NCBI GenBank assembly: GCA_029747015.1
Contig: JAKOGI010000052.1
Span: forward strand, 872,501-936,500
Origin: Carnegiea gigantea
Lineage: Eukaryota > Streptophyta > Magnoliopsida > Caryophyllales > Cactaceae
Length of the DNA: 64,000 bases
Direction of reading: 5' to 3'
Each line of letters starts with the position of its first letter. The first letter of the stretch is position 1. The position numbers were made by a program, and so were the translations under genes. A model generated the notes under the pieces. The model was given only the letters and a program-made list of their open reading frames with translations, was not told the origin of the DNA and ran no database searches. Shown here one piece after another: positions 1-11,417 of this stretch.

Positions 1-1518
1 TGCCCACGACCACAATCCTTGATCTTTGAATACATACATTTTCTTTGTCGTAGACCCCATGAATATTATGGCAGGGCAAGTGCCAATTGGACACTTCAAA
101 TTAGGCCATGAAAAATTGAACTCCGAGTTCCTTCCTATATGTGTATGGGACCTGATTTATCAGCTTAGGGATATAGGCCCATACTGTCGATAAGCTGATA
201 TTCTGAGTGCTCATTAGTACCTTCGTTGGGATATAGGCCCGTGAGACAATTGTTAATGAGTCCTTCTATCTTCAAATCCTTGTCAGGTTAAGCTTGCATA
301 TGTTTGGATCTTTTATTCTACTCCGTCTTGAGTAAGGTGTTTTCTAGTTGGTGTTGGATCTTTTCTACATTTAAGACTGGTGATGGTGCCTTGCTAAGTA
401 ATACCATTTGGAGATATGTTGTCCAGTTTGCTGTGAGCACACAAGAGAGCTTTGGGAGGGCTCAGATAATGTTATGATACAATGTGATGCCTTCATAAGA
501 ATCAATCTTATTGAAAGATATCACTTATGATGTCCATGATTATAAAATATTTTGTGATATTGGGAAGACTTGAAACATTCTTTGCCTCCATGAGGAAGGC
601 ATTTGGCTTAACATGTCACGGGATGACACACCAAAGGGACCAATTTCCTTTTTCCCATGTCAAGGCTATGATTGACCTTGGTTTTTGGCCCAATTACTCA
701 CTCAGAAATAGGCATCACCTTTCAGCTGCCATGCACTTCCTAACCAATAAAATAAGACAACTTGAGTACATGGCTTTTGAGTAAAATCAGAAAATGAAAA
801 CTTTGAAAGGTGTTGGGAGGGTTCGTGGATGCAATGCCCTCGTCAATAAAAATTTGGAGTCAGAGAGCAATAGATTATGAGGAAACATACCATTTATCCC
901 TTTAAACTTATCTTGATTTCTCCATGGCAGTTTCTTCCTAGCGAAAAGGCAACAAGATGCAGGCTTGCAGCCACCTATTATGTTTAATGATATGAGCCCA
1001 TTCCCATTGCCTTTGAGGCAATGTGAAGCAGTTGGTGCTCTCTTGTCGTAGTAAGTCTGACTTGTGCTAGATTATATGGCTGGAAGACTTGATACATTAT
1101 AAAACCCCTCATATAAGTAAGCTCAACTTTGACCAAATTCCAACTGGCAGATACAAAGCGAACTGATCCAACTTGAAATTTGTATGACAGATTGTATTTT
1201 CTTGCTGAAGCTTATGGATAGAAAACAGTAAATCTAAAAATGGCTTGAACTCAAATGGCCCAGCTTGAATCCAATCTGAGGTGAACATTTCACCAACCTG
1301 TTTCCACCTATCCACCGTTGACTTAGCACGAGTTAGGATTGAATGAAGCATTTGCTGTAGGGTCTTCCAAGCCTAGGAGGTGAATGTTAAAAGTCGAAGT
1401 TATATGCACTGTATATACTTTATTATGTGTGAATGTGTGGTTTATTGCCAATTGATGACTCTTGATTAGAATCATTGGCAATAACTGACTAGTATCATCA
1501 TCTGGGAACTTGTCACAG
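1..1518. other. Stretch without a gene I can support
   Basis: No long open frame or recognisable domain is visible. Several short open frames occur, for example 527-784 on plus and 1109-1351 on minus. The minus one reads as ordinary-looking globular protein (Trp, Phe and Leu spread evenly), but it has no partner exon that I can connect. The stretch could be introns and short exons of the gene whose candidate last exon lies at 1519-1745, or old repeat-derived DNA. Confidence 0.3.
158..200. repeat. 10-bp perfect inverted repeat with 23-bp loop
   Basis: TATCAGCTTA at 158-167 is exactly matched by its reverse complement TAAGCTGATA at 191-200. A 13-base phrase GGGATATAGGCCC next to it occurs twice (168-180 and 229-241). 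It could be a remnant of a small fold-back element; nothing shows a function. Confidence 0.4.
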
Positions 1519-1745
1519 ATTTTGACCAGACCTTGGGACAGCAGATATCATCTTCTAAGTTGGGAAACTTTACTCCCACAAACCTCCCTAGTATTCCCAA
1601 GAAGCAGAAGACAAAGCGGAAGAAGATAAAATCAACTTCTTCATCTCCAAAATCAGGTTCATCAAGATCTTCTCGGACATCAAAGTCAAAATCTATCCTT
1701 GGGGAATCCGAGGAGGCTGACAGTCGGCATAGCTTGAACCCGTAG
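1519..1745 (+). CDS. Candidate last exon of an unidentified nuclear-type protein
   Basis: An acceptor (TTGTCACAG, AG at 1517-1518) precedes an open frame that ends in TAG at 1743-1745. The encoded tail of about 75 residues is strongly basic and Ser/Lys rich: it has a KKQKTKRKKIK cluster that would act as a nuclear localisation signal, then a Ser-Lys-Arg tract and a short acidic end (GESEEAD). Such tails are common in chromatin or RNA-binding proteins but do not identify the family. No upstream exon could be joined with certainty, and no ATG opens the frame. It may be the 3' end of a real host gene running in from the left, or a chance open frame. Confidence 0.35.
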
Positions 1746-2734
1746 GTAATGATTGAATTATGATAGAAGCAAGCTCTCTTATGTGCATAGTACGTAAATG
1801 GGTTCTGACAACTCCCCTGGTACATGATTGGAACTGTGATCAAATGGAAAGGGGGGAAAAAAGGATTTCGAGCAAAGTGGCAAAGATGGTGGATGGAAAT
1901 GCAGTGGAGGAGAGAGAAAGCTAGTTGGAGTTGCAAATAGTGTTAGGATGATGTATCGCTTGAAATTCTTTTGTTGAAGACCAAATAAACGTGCAAGAGA
2001 CAGCTGCGATTAAGTTAGTGAATGACTGGATTTGAGGAAAAGAATGCTTATGACTTGCGAGTGTATTCCTGTATAGAGATGGCTGATTGAACAATATTCT
2101 GTCAAGTTTTGAATGGTTTCGGCAGTGCAGAAACATACATATGCTGGTGATCCTACAACTTGCATAGATTTCTATTGTTTTTGATGGAATTCTTCTGATT
2201 TATCTAGGCAAGCAGTAGATCTCCTTAAACATAATCAGTATGGCATTCATTGTATCCTGTGTTGTGCTCCAAGTCTGTTTCTATGTACAAGTCTTCTGTA
2301 CTTAGACTCATCACTTCACTTGAAATACTCGTGTTGGACAATTGACAGGTTAAACTTTCTTATCAAGTTTCATACTATTTTAGGCTGACAATATAGCAGT
2401 GCGTTTGAATGAAATGTAATGAAATGACACCAAAACATATATACTTATTTCTTGCGTGGAGAAGCCCTGGTAACACAGGGCATTAATAAAAGAAGATAAC
2501 AACTTAAGTGCATGAAACTCCAGTGCCAATGCTGATTGTGAACAGGTTACAGTTACCAGGAATGCTAAAAGGACCCAAAAGTAAATGTTTTGTTTTGTGC
2601 AATTCAAGTACTATGACCCTGGTCCAAAAGCCTATCACCTAGTGAAGCATAATCCACTCTTTGCATGTCAATTAGGCATCAAATGTATGATCATATTTAT
2701 CTTCGTAAGGTCAAACATATGCATGATAGAGCGT
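1746..2734. other. Non-coding stretch, possible 3' UTR and spacer
   Basis: No domain or convincing open frame is seen. If 1519-1745 is a real last exon, the first few hundred bases would be its 3' UTR. AT-rich and unremarkable otherwise. Confidence 0.3.
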
Positions 2735-2846
2735 TATTCCAGTTCATACAAGACTATCTCCATATATGCATATGCATATCCTCGATCTATTATTCCAGTT
2801 CATACAAGACTATCTCCATATATGCATTTGCATATCCTCGATCTAT
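2735..2846. repeat. 56-bp tandem duplication
   Basis: Two head-to-tail 56-bp copies, 2735-2790 and 2791-2846, differ at a single base (GCATATGC versus GCATTTGC). The near identity indicates a recent local duplication. Confidence 0.9.
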
Positions 2847-3040
2847 GAAGGCAAAAACGCCTCATTACTTATCTATGTGTGAGTCGGGACTAGGTATATA
2901 TCTTGGAATCAAAAGATGAAAAATTTTCCCCAGGTTATATCTGTGAGGTTTTGTGACATGCGGCTCATCCCATATGAGAGCTTGACACTCATATTTACGT
3001 AAGTAATCATACAAGTAAAATTGCATAATTAGCCTTATAT

Positions 3041-3172
3041 GCTATTACACCCGCTCAATCTGAGAGGGAGGGGAATAGACGGACCGATTAGCTTTCAAAA
3101 AAGAAAATCCTCTATGAATAGTGTGATAATAAGATCCATCTGTGCTATTACACCTGCTCAATCTGAGAGGGA
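3041..3172. repeat. 29-bp direct repeat 103 bp apart
   Basis: A 29-base phrase beginning GCTATTACACCCGCTC (3041-3069) recurs with one change at 3144-3172. It lies in the 3' part of the copia gag fragment. The encoded residues at the two places read similarly on the minus strand, so a short piece of the gag frame has been duplicated. Confidence 0.7.
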
Positions 3173-3467
3173 CAAAAGGTGTATTTGCATTTGGGTTCGA
3201 ATAGGGTCCATCTATGAAAGCAATCTTTTGCTTTGCTAGAAGTGTGATCGTAACTGATCTTTGCCAATTCTCAAAACCCTCACCATTGAAGATGTTTGTG
3301 ACTAGTGCTTGACTTGGATGATCAGAAGGATGCAGGTACATTGGATCTGTGGGTTTGATTTGAACCTGGCTGCCTCGAATTACTGCCATAGCATAGGTTT
3401 TCATATAATTGCAAAAAGGAGATCGATAGAATCTGAATCGAGAACCTAAATAAAGAACCTGAATCAA
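3045..3467 (-). pseudogene. Ty1/copia gag N-terminal fragment
   Basis: Minus-strand frame of 140 codons with the hallmarks of the copia-like gag N-terminal domain of plants: YLHPSDHPSQ about 43 residues in, then NIFNGEGFENWQRS and the motif FIDG. In this family the segment binds nothing known on its own; it forms the start of the capsid polyprotein. A full gag would be several hundred residues, so the fragment is cut at its C-terminal side near 3045, where a 29-bp duplication sits. To its right, in the position expected for a minus-strand element, lies a degenerate primer binding site. It is a truncated copy, not a functional gene. Confidence 0.7.
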
Positions 3468-4018
3468 GAATTTGCTTAACTAGACCAGTTGATGAAAACG
3501 TTCAATTGATCGAAAACAAAGAAATTTTTTTGCCAGAAAAATCTTTCGGCTAGATCAATTAGGGAAGCAAATCAATTGATCGACAAAGAAAGGAGCAATA
3601 GGATCGATAATTCAAGATCTCAGATTCCTGCTCAGATGTCATGAGGAAGTTCATAACTAGAGAATTTATGGAGAGAAATTCTAGAGGGAGAAAGAATTCT
3701 CTTGTCATTACAATCATCATTCTCAGCTTTGTTGAGCTTTTGTTTATACAAGTATTGTGCTAACTACCATGGCGCCAATAACAAGCATGTAACAACCTGG
3801 CAACAGAAAGGAAAATATCCAGAAGAATCTGGGAGAGCAAACAAATGTGGTGAGGAGTTCACAGAGTGTTCAACTGAAGTAAAATAAGAATCTGGGAATT
3901 AGAACAAAGGACGAACGTGAAGGGGTCAGATTGGCCACAGGTAAAACCATATGCGAGTACGAAACTACTGAAGTGATGAAACCAAGAAGCCTGTGGTGAC
4001 CCACAAATAGTCTTCTTA
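3468..4018 (-). mobile_element. Copia leader, decayed primer binding site and 5' LTR remnant
   Basis: On the minus strand, 3627-3641 reads TGACATCTGAGCAGG, a decayed form of the initiator-methionine tRNA binding site TGGTATCAGAGC followed by AGG. The sequence to the right is then the element's 5' LTR. The LTR cannot be closed: its outer part is interrupted by a MITE at 4019 and no matching 3' LTR was found on the left. The LTR assignment rests on position relative to gag and the primer site. Confidence 0.45.
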
Positions 4019-4399
4019 GAGCTTTCCCAGCGATTGCCTCGCGTGGAAAAGGTGGGGCCCGCGTGGAAGATGCATGGCAAGAATTCTCTAGCAGCAAGGA
4101 GAATTGAGGGGGGACACGCGTGTCACCACGCCAGTGCGGTCCCCCTCTCGTGGCAGTTTTGGTGAATTTTTTATTATTTTTTTGTTTTTCTTTTTTTTTG
4201 AAGTAATATGTAATTTTTATATGATTAAAAAAATAGATTGTGTGTTATAAAGTGGGTCCGGTATAAATATTTTTATTGGATGATTAAAATTGAGTTCCAT
4301 TTGTTGGAGAAGTGATGAAATGCAAGTTTCAAAATTGTGAAACTTTTGTTAACGTGGTAGATTAGAGTTTCAAAATCCGAAACTCCACTGGGAATGCTC
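4019..4399. mobile_element. Tourist-like MITE, 381 bp, TSD TTA
   Basis: The left end GAGCTTTCCCAGCGA and the reverse complement of the right end, GAGCATTCCCAGTGGAG, form a terminal inverted repeat with few mismatches. The element is flanked on both sides by TTA (4016-4018 and 4400-4402), the target preference of PIF/Harbinger transposases. It has no coding capacity. Inside the left end is a GC-rich section (ggtggggcccgcgtgg), then AT-rich sequence. The ends resemble those of the Harbinger element at 4984-9968 (GAGCAAATGCATTG) only loosely. Confidence 0.8.
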
Positions 4400-4402
4400 T
4401 TA

Positions 4403-4983
4403 AGACAACAACCTTCTTAAGACAACACGCATGATTTTCTCCTTGAAGGCTAGGTTTTTAGCCTTGTCGCTGGCCAGGTGAAGATTTTTTCCCCCCTATT
4501 GGCCGTTATTTACCCTCCTTTCTTCCCCTTTTGGCCATGATTTACTTTTCCTTTTCTTAGATGAGATAATTAGTTGTTATTTCATTCTTCCTCTTATTTT
4601 TCTCTCTATTCATGTTATCAATTTAATTTTTAAATGAATAAAAGTTTATACATAGGCATGTTTTAATAGAAATGAATTAAACATTTTATTCCTAAATTAT
4701 ATGCAATAAAATTATACTCTAGTAAAACTTTTTCATAATCAAACAATGTGGCATTTATAATACATGCTTACTTATTTATACAATGATGCTCATTAATGTA
4801 TGTAGTATACCCACTAATGCATAAAATAAGAGATTTATTATTTTTGTTGTGGTTGAATTATAAAACTAAAAATAGTACGCTTACTAATATACACAATAAT
4901 ACTCACTGGTACATATTCACTAATACTTATTTCAGTGACTTATTACCTATTTTGAGTGAGTAAGGATACTTTTATAATAATCA
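4403..4983. repeat. Spacer leading into diverged copies of the ~200-bp tandem array
   Basis: 4403-4700 shows nothing recognisable. From about 4700 the sequence takes on the phrases of the tandem array found further right (CACTAATAC, TTTCAGTGA, TGAGTGAGTAAGGATACTTTTATAATAA). The last copy stops abruptly at 4983, where the Harbinger element begins, and is resumed at 9972. Confidence 0.55.
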
Positions 4984-5306
4984 GAGCAAATGCATTGTTG
5001 GGCTCGTGAGTGAAGAATTTGGCCCGTGATCCGAGTGAAGCCCAGCATCATCGATCCAGTAGACTCGACCATCACTCTAGCCCGTGCCAGTGATCCGTCC
5101 GCGCCCCATTTTACCTTTTTTTTCCACGTCCCTGCAAAACGACGTCGTTTTGAGGGGGCGGGCCTCTTTTTTTCTGGGAAAGGAGCGCTGCGAAGGGGGG
5201 TGGGAAGGAAAAATGGTGATTTTTTTTTTTGCCCGTTCCAAGGTAGCTGTTGTCAAACGACTACTTTGTGAATTTTTTTTTTTTAAAATTGTTTGGAATT
5301 TAGTTC

Positions 5307-5313
5307 TATAAAC
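5307..5313 (+). promoter_or_regulatory. Candidate TATA box of Harbinger element 1
   Basis: TATAAAC lies about 320 bp inside the element, followed by a short leader-like stretch. It is in the right place to drive the plus-strand genes, but no transcript start can be seen from sequence. Confidence 0.35.
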
Positions 5314-5731
5314 ACCCAAAACTATTAGGTGTAAATTCACACTCAAAAAAGCAGAAGCCTCGATCTCTCATATTCTTCATTAAGTTTTGAAATGGTGAAA
5401 AAAGGTGCATTAAAGCAAGAGATAAGAAGAGAAGAAAGAAGTTTGAGATTTTGTAATATTTCTATTAGTTGAATTTCTTCATTTGTTTATGATGATATGT
5501 ATTATTCAAATCTTTGATTTATGCCATCGATATGATATATTTTAATTAATTTGTTGTTAGTTTAAGTTTATACATTTGTTTGTTAAGTTTAGCTCACATA
5601 TATGTTGAAGTAAATTATTTTATGGCTAATTATAGTTAAATTTAGCTCATATTTATGTTTAAGTTAGTTAATTGAGTTACTATTATCATGCTTAAATTGT
5701 TACATGTTAGGCTAATTGTAAGCAATTTATC

Positions 5732-6330
5732 ATATGCCTAAAAAATTTATTAGTCACTTGTTATGAATTTTGGTGCTTAATAATATTACGGTTAAAATTT
5801 TAATATAATGCATGAGTTATTTTCATTAAGTTTAATATCTTAGGAAAGAAGTAATAGATTGATATGAAAAATACTTCACTCAGTAGAGGTTTTTATATTA
5901 TATATGTAATTTAGTTCGATGAAGTTATGTAAATTAAGTGTTGCATGAAATGTTAAATTCTTATATGCCTAAAAAATTTATTAGTGACATGTTAGGAGCT
6001 TTGGTGTTTAATAATATCATGCTTAAATTTTTAATATGATGTATGAGTTATTTTCATTAAGTTTAAAATGTTAGGAAAGAATTAAAAGATATATATGAAA
6101 AAAACTTAACTCAGTGTAGTGATTTTTAGATTATATACATAATTTAGTTCGATGAAGTTATGTAAATTAAGTGTCACATGTAATGTTAAATTCTTATATG
6201 CATAAAAATTTTATGAGTAACATATTAGGAACTTTGGTGTTTAATAATATCATGCTTAAATTTTTAATATGATGTATGAGTCATTTTCATTAAGTTTAAT
6301 ATGTTCGGAAAGAATTAAAAGAATAGATGT
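5732..6330. repeat. ~232-bp tandem repeat, about 2.6 copies
   Basis: The phrase ATATGCCTAAAAAATTTATTAG opens copies at about 5732, 5963 and 6196 (last one altered), followed each time by TTTGGTG, CATGAGTTATTTTCATTAAG and GATGAAGTTATGTAAATTAAG. The repeat sits between the promoter region and the first coding exon of Harbinger element 1, so it is probably intronic. Confidence 0.8.
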
Positions 6331-6745
6331 GAATAAATGTTAGAAAATGATTCAAGTTATAACCCCCAAACAAATGTTCCACGCATGCAGGTATCATTTG
6401 TGACCATATGGCTTCGAATACGTTTATGAGTTTATAGATGGAGATGAAATAGAAAATGTTGAGTGTAGTAATAGAAGTGTGCCTACTAATACCCACATGC
6501 AATACCCACCATTTCATACCCACCAAACTATCCTTACCCCCTATATTATCCGAATGTGTCAACTGGGGGAAGTAGCTCAAGTAAAAATGCCCCACCTTTT
6601 CTCTCACATTATTACCCCGACCTCCACCTAATTAGACCTCGAGTGCAAACAATTCTATACCCTCATCAACACCAACCGGATCAATTACAACCTTAAGGTC
6701 GTCTCGTACTGATAATGATCCTACTAATGATGAGTTGGAAGGGAG

Positions 6746-7605
6746 ATGATGTGGAGGGGGGCACGTGTAGGGGTCAAAAAATGGTTTGTGGAAGAGGATA
6801 AATGGTTAATCACTGCTTGGATTAATACAAGTGCTGATCTCGTCACTGGAGCCAACCAGAAGAAAACATCTTTTTGGGTAAGGTGGCCATCAATTTTAAC
6901 ACACATGCCTCAAAAGAAGCTATGCAGAGAACAGGGAAGACTTGCAATGCTTGTTGGAATCGGAGATACCCATTAGTGAACAAGTGGGTTGGAATCGGGG
7001 ATACCCATTAGTGAATAAGTGGATTGGAATCATGGATGAAATGGAACATAATAATGTGAGTGGGTCAAGCATGGAAGATATTGTGAACCGTGCTCATGAG
7101 ACGTTTCTTAAAAGGGTGGGGAAGAAATTTTAATTAGAATATTGATACTATTTGCTTAGAGATTAGCCCAAATGGAGGACATACTCTATATGGGGGACTG
7201 TCAAAATGGTCAAAAATAAATGAGATGAGAGGGTATTCTAGCCCCTCTACCTTTGCTGATGAAAAGCTCGAAGTTGAAGTTGATGGGGTTATCCGCCCCA
7301 TTGGGAGGAAAGCTGCAAAGACAAGACTCCAGCGAAAGGCAAACAACATCGTGGTTGATTTGGTGACTAATCACTTTTCTACAGTGGGTACCACAGCTAC
7401 TAAGAAGGTCGAAATATTTCGCAACTTGGTAACCGTAGTTGATAAAGAGGCAATTGCAACTCAGGAAGTGGTTCGACTTGGAGATGAGGCTAAAAAGTAC
7501 AAGGAGATCAAGGCGGAGTTAGACTTGACGAAGGCGGAGTTAGACTTGACGAAGACGGAGTTGGATTTCAGACACTTAAGGACAGGCAATATGACGACCA
7601 GATAA
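6746..7605 (+). pseudogene. Harbinger ORF1: Myb/SANT-like DNA-binding protein, broken
   Basis: The first section (6746 onward) has the start of the trihelix/SANT-like domain typical of plant Harbinger ORF1 proteins: KKWFVEEDKWLITAWINTS, then SFWVRW. Family members bind the element's ends and recruit the nuclease. The domain is broken by a 35-bp tandem duplication (6954-6988 and 6989-7023), which shifts the frame since 35 is not a multiple of three. The frame then resumes with MEDIVNRAHETF and, from 7225, a C-terminal part containing RPIGRKAAK, the conserved motif of this family, and a coiled coil built from three 21-bp repeats (7510-7572), each encoding the heptad KAELDLT or a variant. Stop at 7603-7605. 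At least one further stop lies near 7131. Confidence 0.7.
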
Positions 7606-8390
7606 TAATGATGAACCTTTCAACCCTGTCTCCAAAAGATGCTGCTTATTTCGGAATGAAGGAAGAAATTAGATGGAAAAAGAATGGGAAACCCTCCCCC
7701 AAATTAGTGGTCTATCATTCTCTAGTTGTTTAGATGAACCCTAGTTAATTTAAATTAGTCTACTCTCCTCTAGTTTATGTTTTGTTACTTGTACCCATTT
7801 AAATTGTATGTTCGCAATGACAATTAGTTATGAAATGAAAAGTTTATGTTTTGTTAATTGTATCCATTTAAATTATATGTTCGCAATAAAAATTAGTTAT
7901 GAAATGAAAAGTTTATATTTTGTTAATTGTATCCATTTAAATTTTACTTATAAAATGAGAAGTGTAGTTCTTTAAATTTGTATTTTACTTATATTAGTGT
8001 TCTTTTAATTAATGATTACGTACATAGGTGCTCAACAATCGAAAATCACAATGCTAATTTTACATCCCATGTATAGGATTCTTCTTCCTTACCCTCCTTG
8101 TACATGTCCTCTTTGTCATAAGATGGTCTAAGTTTAATATTAGAAGATTTTGATAATGATATTATGCCCATTGTGCGAGATTTACTTGAAAATGAGACTG
8201 ATGACCAAGATATGACATTCCTTCCAAAGGTTTGGCAGGCTGCACAAGACATGAGACCCTATCCTACACGCCTCGAACGAAGAGAAGATTTATAAGGAGA
8301 AATTGATAAGAAGCTCATGAGCGCTTATTCAGAGACTGCTTCACAAAGGATTCAATTTACAATGAGTAACACTTTCGTTGTATATTTAGA

Positions 8391-9362
8391 ATGCGGAAAC
8401 ACTTATTCATTCGCATAATGGAGGTACTAAGAGATCATTCTGATTACTTTCAGTTAAAATATGACACAGTTGGGACCCGCCGATTGACACCATTGAGCAA
8501 GTACACTACAGCCTTGCGGATGCTTGCTCATGGTATCTCTGCCGATTGCGTCAATGAATACTTAAAGATTGGTGAAAGCATATCGCTAAAGTGCCAGAAA
8601 AATTTTGCTGAAGGTATCATTGCAATATTTTGGGGAGAGTATTCAAGAAAACCAACCCAAGCTGATGTTGATCATCTCTTGGTAGTAGGGAATAGGTGTA
8701 AATTTCCCAATACATTGGGGAGCATCGATTATATGCATTGGGAGTGAAAGAATTTCCTAACAGCTTGGAAATCATTATTTGCTAAAGGGATTTATAAGGT
8801 TCCAACAATCATTCTTGAGGCGGTTGCATCATATAATTTGTGGATATGACATGCCTTCTTGGGAATGCGGGGAAGTGTCAATGACATTAACATCCTTGTT
8901 CATTCCACAGTGTTCGATGAGTTGTATCAAGATCGCGCTCCAAAATGCGAGTATATCATCAATGGTCACGAATACAAAATTAGATACTTTCTATCGGATG
9001 GTATTTACCTAAAATGGGCAACATTTGTGAAAAAAAAAATCCCCCTTCCACAAGGTCCAAAGACAAAATTATTCGCTTAACGTCAAGAGGTAGTTAGAAA
9101 GGATGTTGAGCGAGCATTTGGTGTGCGACAAGCTCACTTTGCCATAGTTCGTGCCCCTACTCAATACATGAATGAGAAAGTCATGTCATTGCTAATGAAA
9201 GCATGTATAATACTCCACAATATTATTGTTGAGGATGAGCAAGATTCCTATGACCTTGCCTTCGATTACGAGCAAGTGCAGGGTACTACTCCGGAGCCTA
9301 ATGTTCGACGTGACGTTCATCCGTGCTATGCGACTTACTTACGTAGAACAATACACGTTTGA
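8391..9362 (+). pseudogene. Harbinger DDE nuclease (transposase), broken
   Basis: Frames in series match the plant PIF/Harbinger nuclease (DDE_Tnp_4 type). The N-terminal part has the helix-turn-helix region (LTPLSKYTTALRMLAHG). The catalytic core follows: first Asp in GSIDYMHW, second Asp in GSVNDINIL, and Glu in VERAFGV, so all three metal-binding residues are still encoded. The reading frame is interrupted by TGA right after MHWE (about 8745), a stop in the place of a Trp in the LWIW motif, a frame change near 8850, and TAA before the ERAFGV section (about 9078). It cannot make an active enzyme. The partner ORF lies about 800 bp upstream on the same strand. Confidence 0.8.
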
Positions 9363-9971
9363 GACCCCGAAACACATGCGCGTCTCTAGGCAGACTTGGT
9401 TGAAGAAATATGGAACCGACACAGGCATAGATCATAAATGATATCTTGTAATGTACTTTTTTAGTTGAAATGAGTGTACTTTTTTAGTTGAAATGTTGCA
9501 CTAGTATTATGAATTTTTTAGTCCAACTCTTGTATTGTTTTTTTATTTTATTTTAGACACATGTATTGTTATTCTTAAATCAAACTTTTGTAATTTTTTA
9601 AAAGTCGAACTATTGCTAAGTAGAGTAGTTCTATAAATTATGAATAATATATTCATGTGTGGTCTTCTATATTAAGTGTGATATTATACTTGTAGAAAAA
9701 TTCAATTATTGTAGATTAATTATTCAATTTTTTGAAAAACATCCGAATAATTAATGTGCAATTATTCATACAAATACACAAAATAAAATTCCAAAACCAA
9801 ATAATATGTTTGTGGTGGGGCCCATAAAAGTATAATTTTATTTGATGGTCTAAGTTGGTGATCCATGGGATCTAAAGAAGAGAAAAAAAGTTTGGAATGT
9901 GGGATGATGTAGAGGGCGTAGATCCCCCACTTGTGATCCAAAACTATGAATAACTATTGCATATGCTCTTA

Positions 9972-10130
9972 GAACCACTAATACAGGGGAAAAAAAATAT
10001 TTCATCTACTTTGTTGAGCTGATATATACTTATTGTGAGTTGAAATGTATTTTTAGTAAGCAATATGACTAGTTTAGTGGACTAACAGATACTTTTTGTG
10101 GATAAATCAGGCTCAATAATGGGTACTCAC
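9972..10130. repeat. ~200-bp tandem array, copy fragment between two insertions
   Basis: Contains the standard unit phrases (ATTTCATCTACTTTG, TATTTTTAGTAAGCAATATGACTAG, CTCAATAATGGGTACTCACTAG). Its left end joins the sequence at 4983 and its right end joins the sequence at 11418 when the insertions are removed. Confidence 0.75.
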
Positions 10131-11417
10131 TAGTGCTATTTGTTGATAATATTATTCTTATCTATGAGAGTAGAGATGGTCTTAACAATAAGTTAGAGCA
10201 ATGGAGATATACCTTAGAATCTAGGGATTTAGATTGAGTAGATCAAAGGCTGAATACTTAAAATGTGGGTTTAGTGATGAGGAAGTGGGTGGGGAAGAAG
10301 TCACCTACCACGTATAGTGTGGCAATACCAAGGGCTGAGAAGTTCATGTACTTAGGCTTGATCTTTGAAGGAAAATGCGATATTGACGAAGATATTAACC
10401 AACGTATTAGAGTGGGATGATGAAACTAGAGAAATGTTTACAGAGTGTTGTGTGATTGGAAAATTCCTGTAAGATTGAAAGAGAAAGTTTATCATATGAT
10501 AATCAGACCAATTTTGTTATATGGTTTAGAGTGGTGGCCGGTCAAGAAGACTTAAGTCCAGAGATTAATGGCAGTAAAAATGGGAATAATTTGATGGGCA
10601 TGTGGATATATGAGACTAGATAAAATTAGAAATGAAGTGATTAAAGAGAAAGTAGAAGTTGGACCCATAGAAGATAAGATGAGCGAGACTAGACTAAGAT
10701 GCTTTGGTCATGCTAAGAGGAGTAAGAATGCACCAATAAAGAGGTGGAAGGGATTAACCTTTTGCGGTATAAAGAAGTAAAGGATGAGCAAAGAAATGAT
10801 GGAACGAGGTGATTAGAAATGCTTTGAAGTATATAGTTCTAACGGAGGACTTAGCCTAGGATAGAGGTTGGTGGAGGTCTAGGATTAAAGTTACATATCA
10901 TAGGTAATGTGCTGCTAGTCTTTCCTTTGGCTTTGTTTGAGTAGTGATTGTCGTTATGTAGTACTGGCTATTATTCCTTCATGTGAGTGATGCAATCCTG
11001 TAGGCTAGTAGATTGATCTTTGTATAGTTATTATAATCACACCTCTAATTGCTTGAGGCATACCCTCTTCGCAACTGTGGTATCACCCCACACCTCCGAT
11101 TGTTTGAATGGAGACTGCTATTTGGCCACAGTAGCAGTATGTCGTCACTTGCTGTAAGGTACGTAAAACTCTGATTCCTCAATTGTTGCTCATGTTGATT
11201 TATGTTACTTTAAGTAATTAGGTGTTGTGTTTGCTGAATTAGTTTACCAATCGATTTTTAACTTCTAAATATCTTCTTTAAACTATGTATGTGGGTCTGC
11301 TGGAAACTATCTCTCTATGAGCACTCATGTGCATCGAGGTGAGATTATCTACATTTGGATCTCCCCAGACCTTGCAAAAGCAGAACCCACACTGGAAGTT
11401 GTTGCTTGTTGCTATCG
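10131..11417 (+). mobile_element. RTE-type LINE, 5'-truncated reverse transcriptase tail
   Basis: Translating plus-strand frames in series gives the C-terminal half of an RTE-clade LINE polyprotein: the catalytic-box region LFVDNIILI (canonical FADD, here VDN), then SRSKAEYLKCGF, a VKIKER-type stretch with ILLYGLEWWPV-like residues, and the RLRCFGHAKR / EDLA sections of the C-terminal domain. Several stops and frame changes break it. The fragment starts sharply inside the tandem array (…CACTAG, 10130) and ends where the array resumes (TAACACCTAATTC, 11418), the usual picture for a 5'-truncated LINE insertion. No clean target duplication was found. Confidence 0.7.

Larger units (their letters stand above)
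4984..9968 (+). mobile_element. PIF/Harbinger element 1, decayed, 4,985 bp
   Basis: The left end GAGCAAATGCATTG and the reverse complement of the right end GAGCATATGCAATAG form the terminal inverted repeat. Flanks are TCA (4981-4983) and TTA (9969-9971), i.e. the TTA target duplication with one change. Both expected proteins are present on plus: a DNA-binding partner (6746-7605) and a DDE nuclease (8391-9362), both broken. The insertion lies inside the ~200-bp tandem array: the flanking sequences join into a continuous repeat unit. A TATA box near 5307 and a long first intron with tandem repeats precede the genes. Confidence 0.85.

Noticed and set aside
1109..1351. 80-codon minus-strand frame with natural-looking composition
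   Set aside because: No partner exon, splice site or family motif could be attached, so it is not called as a gene.
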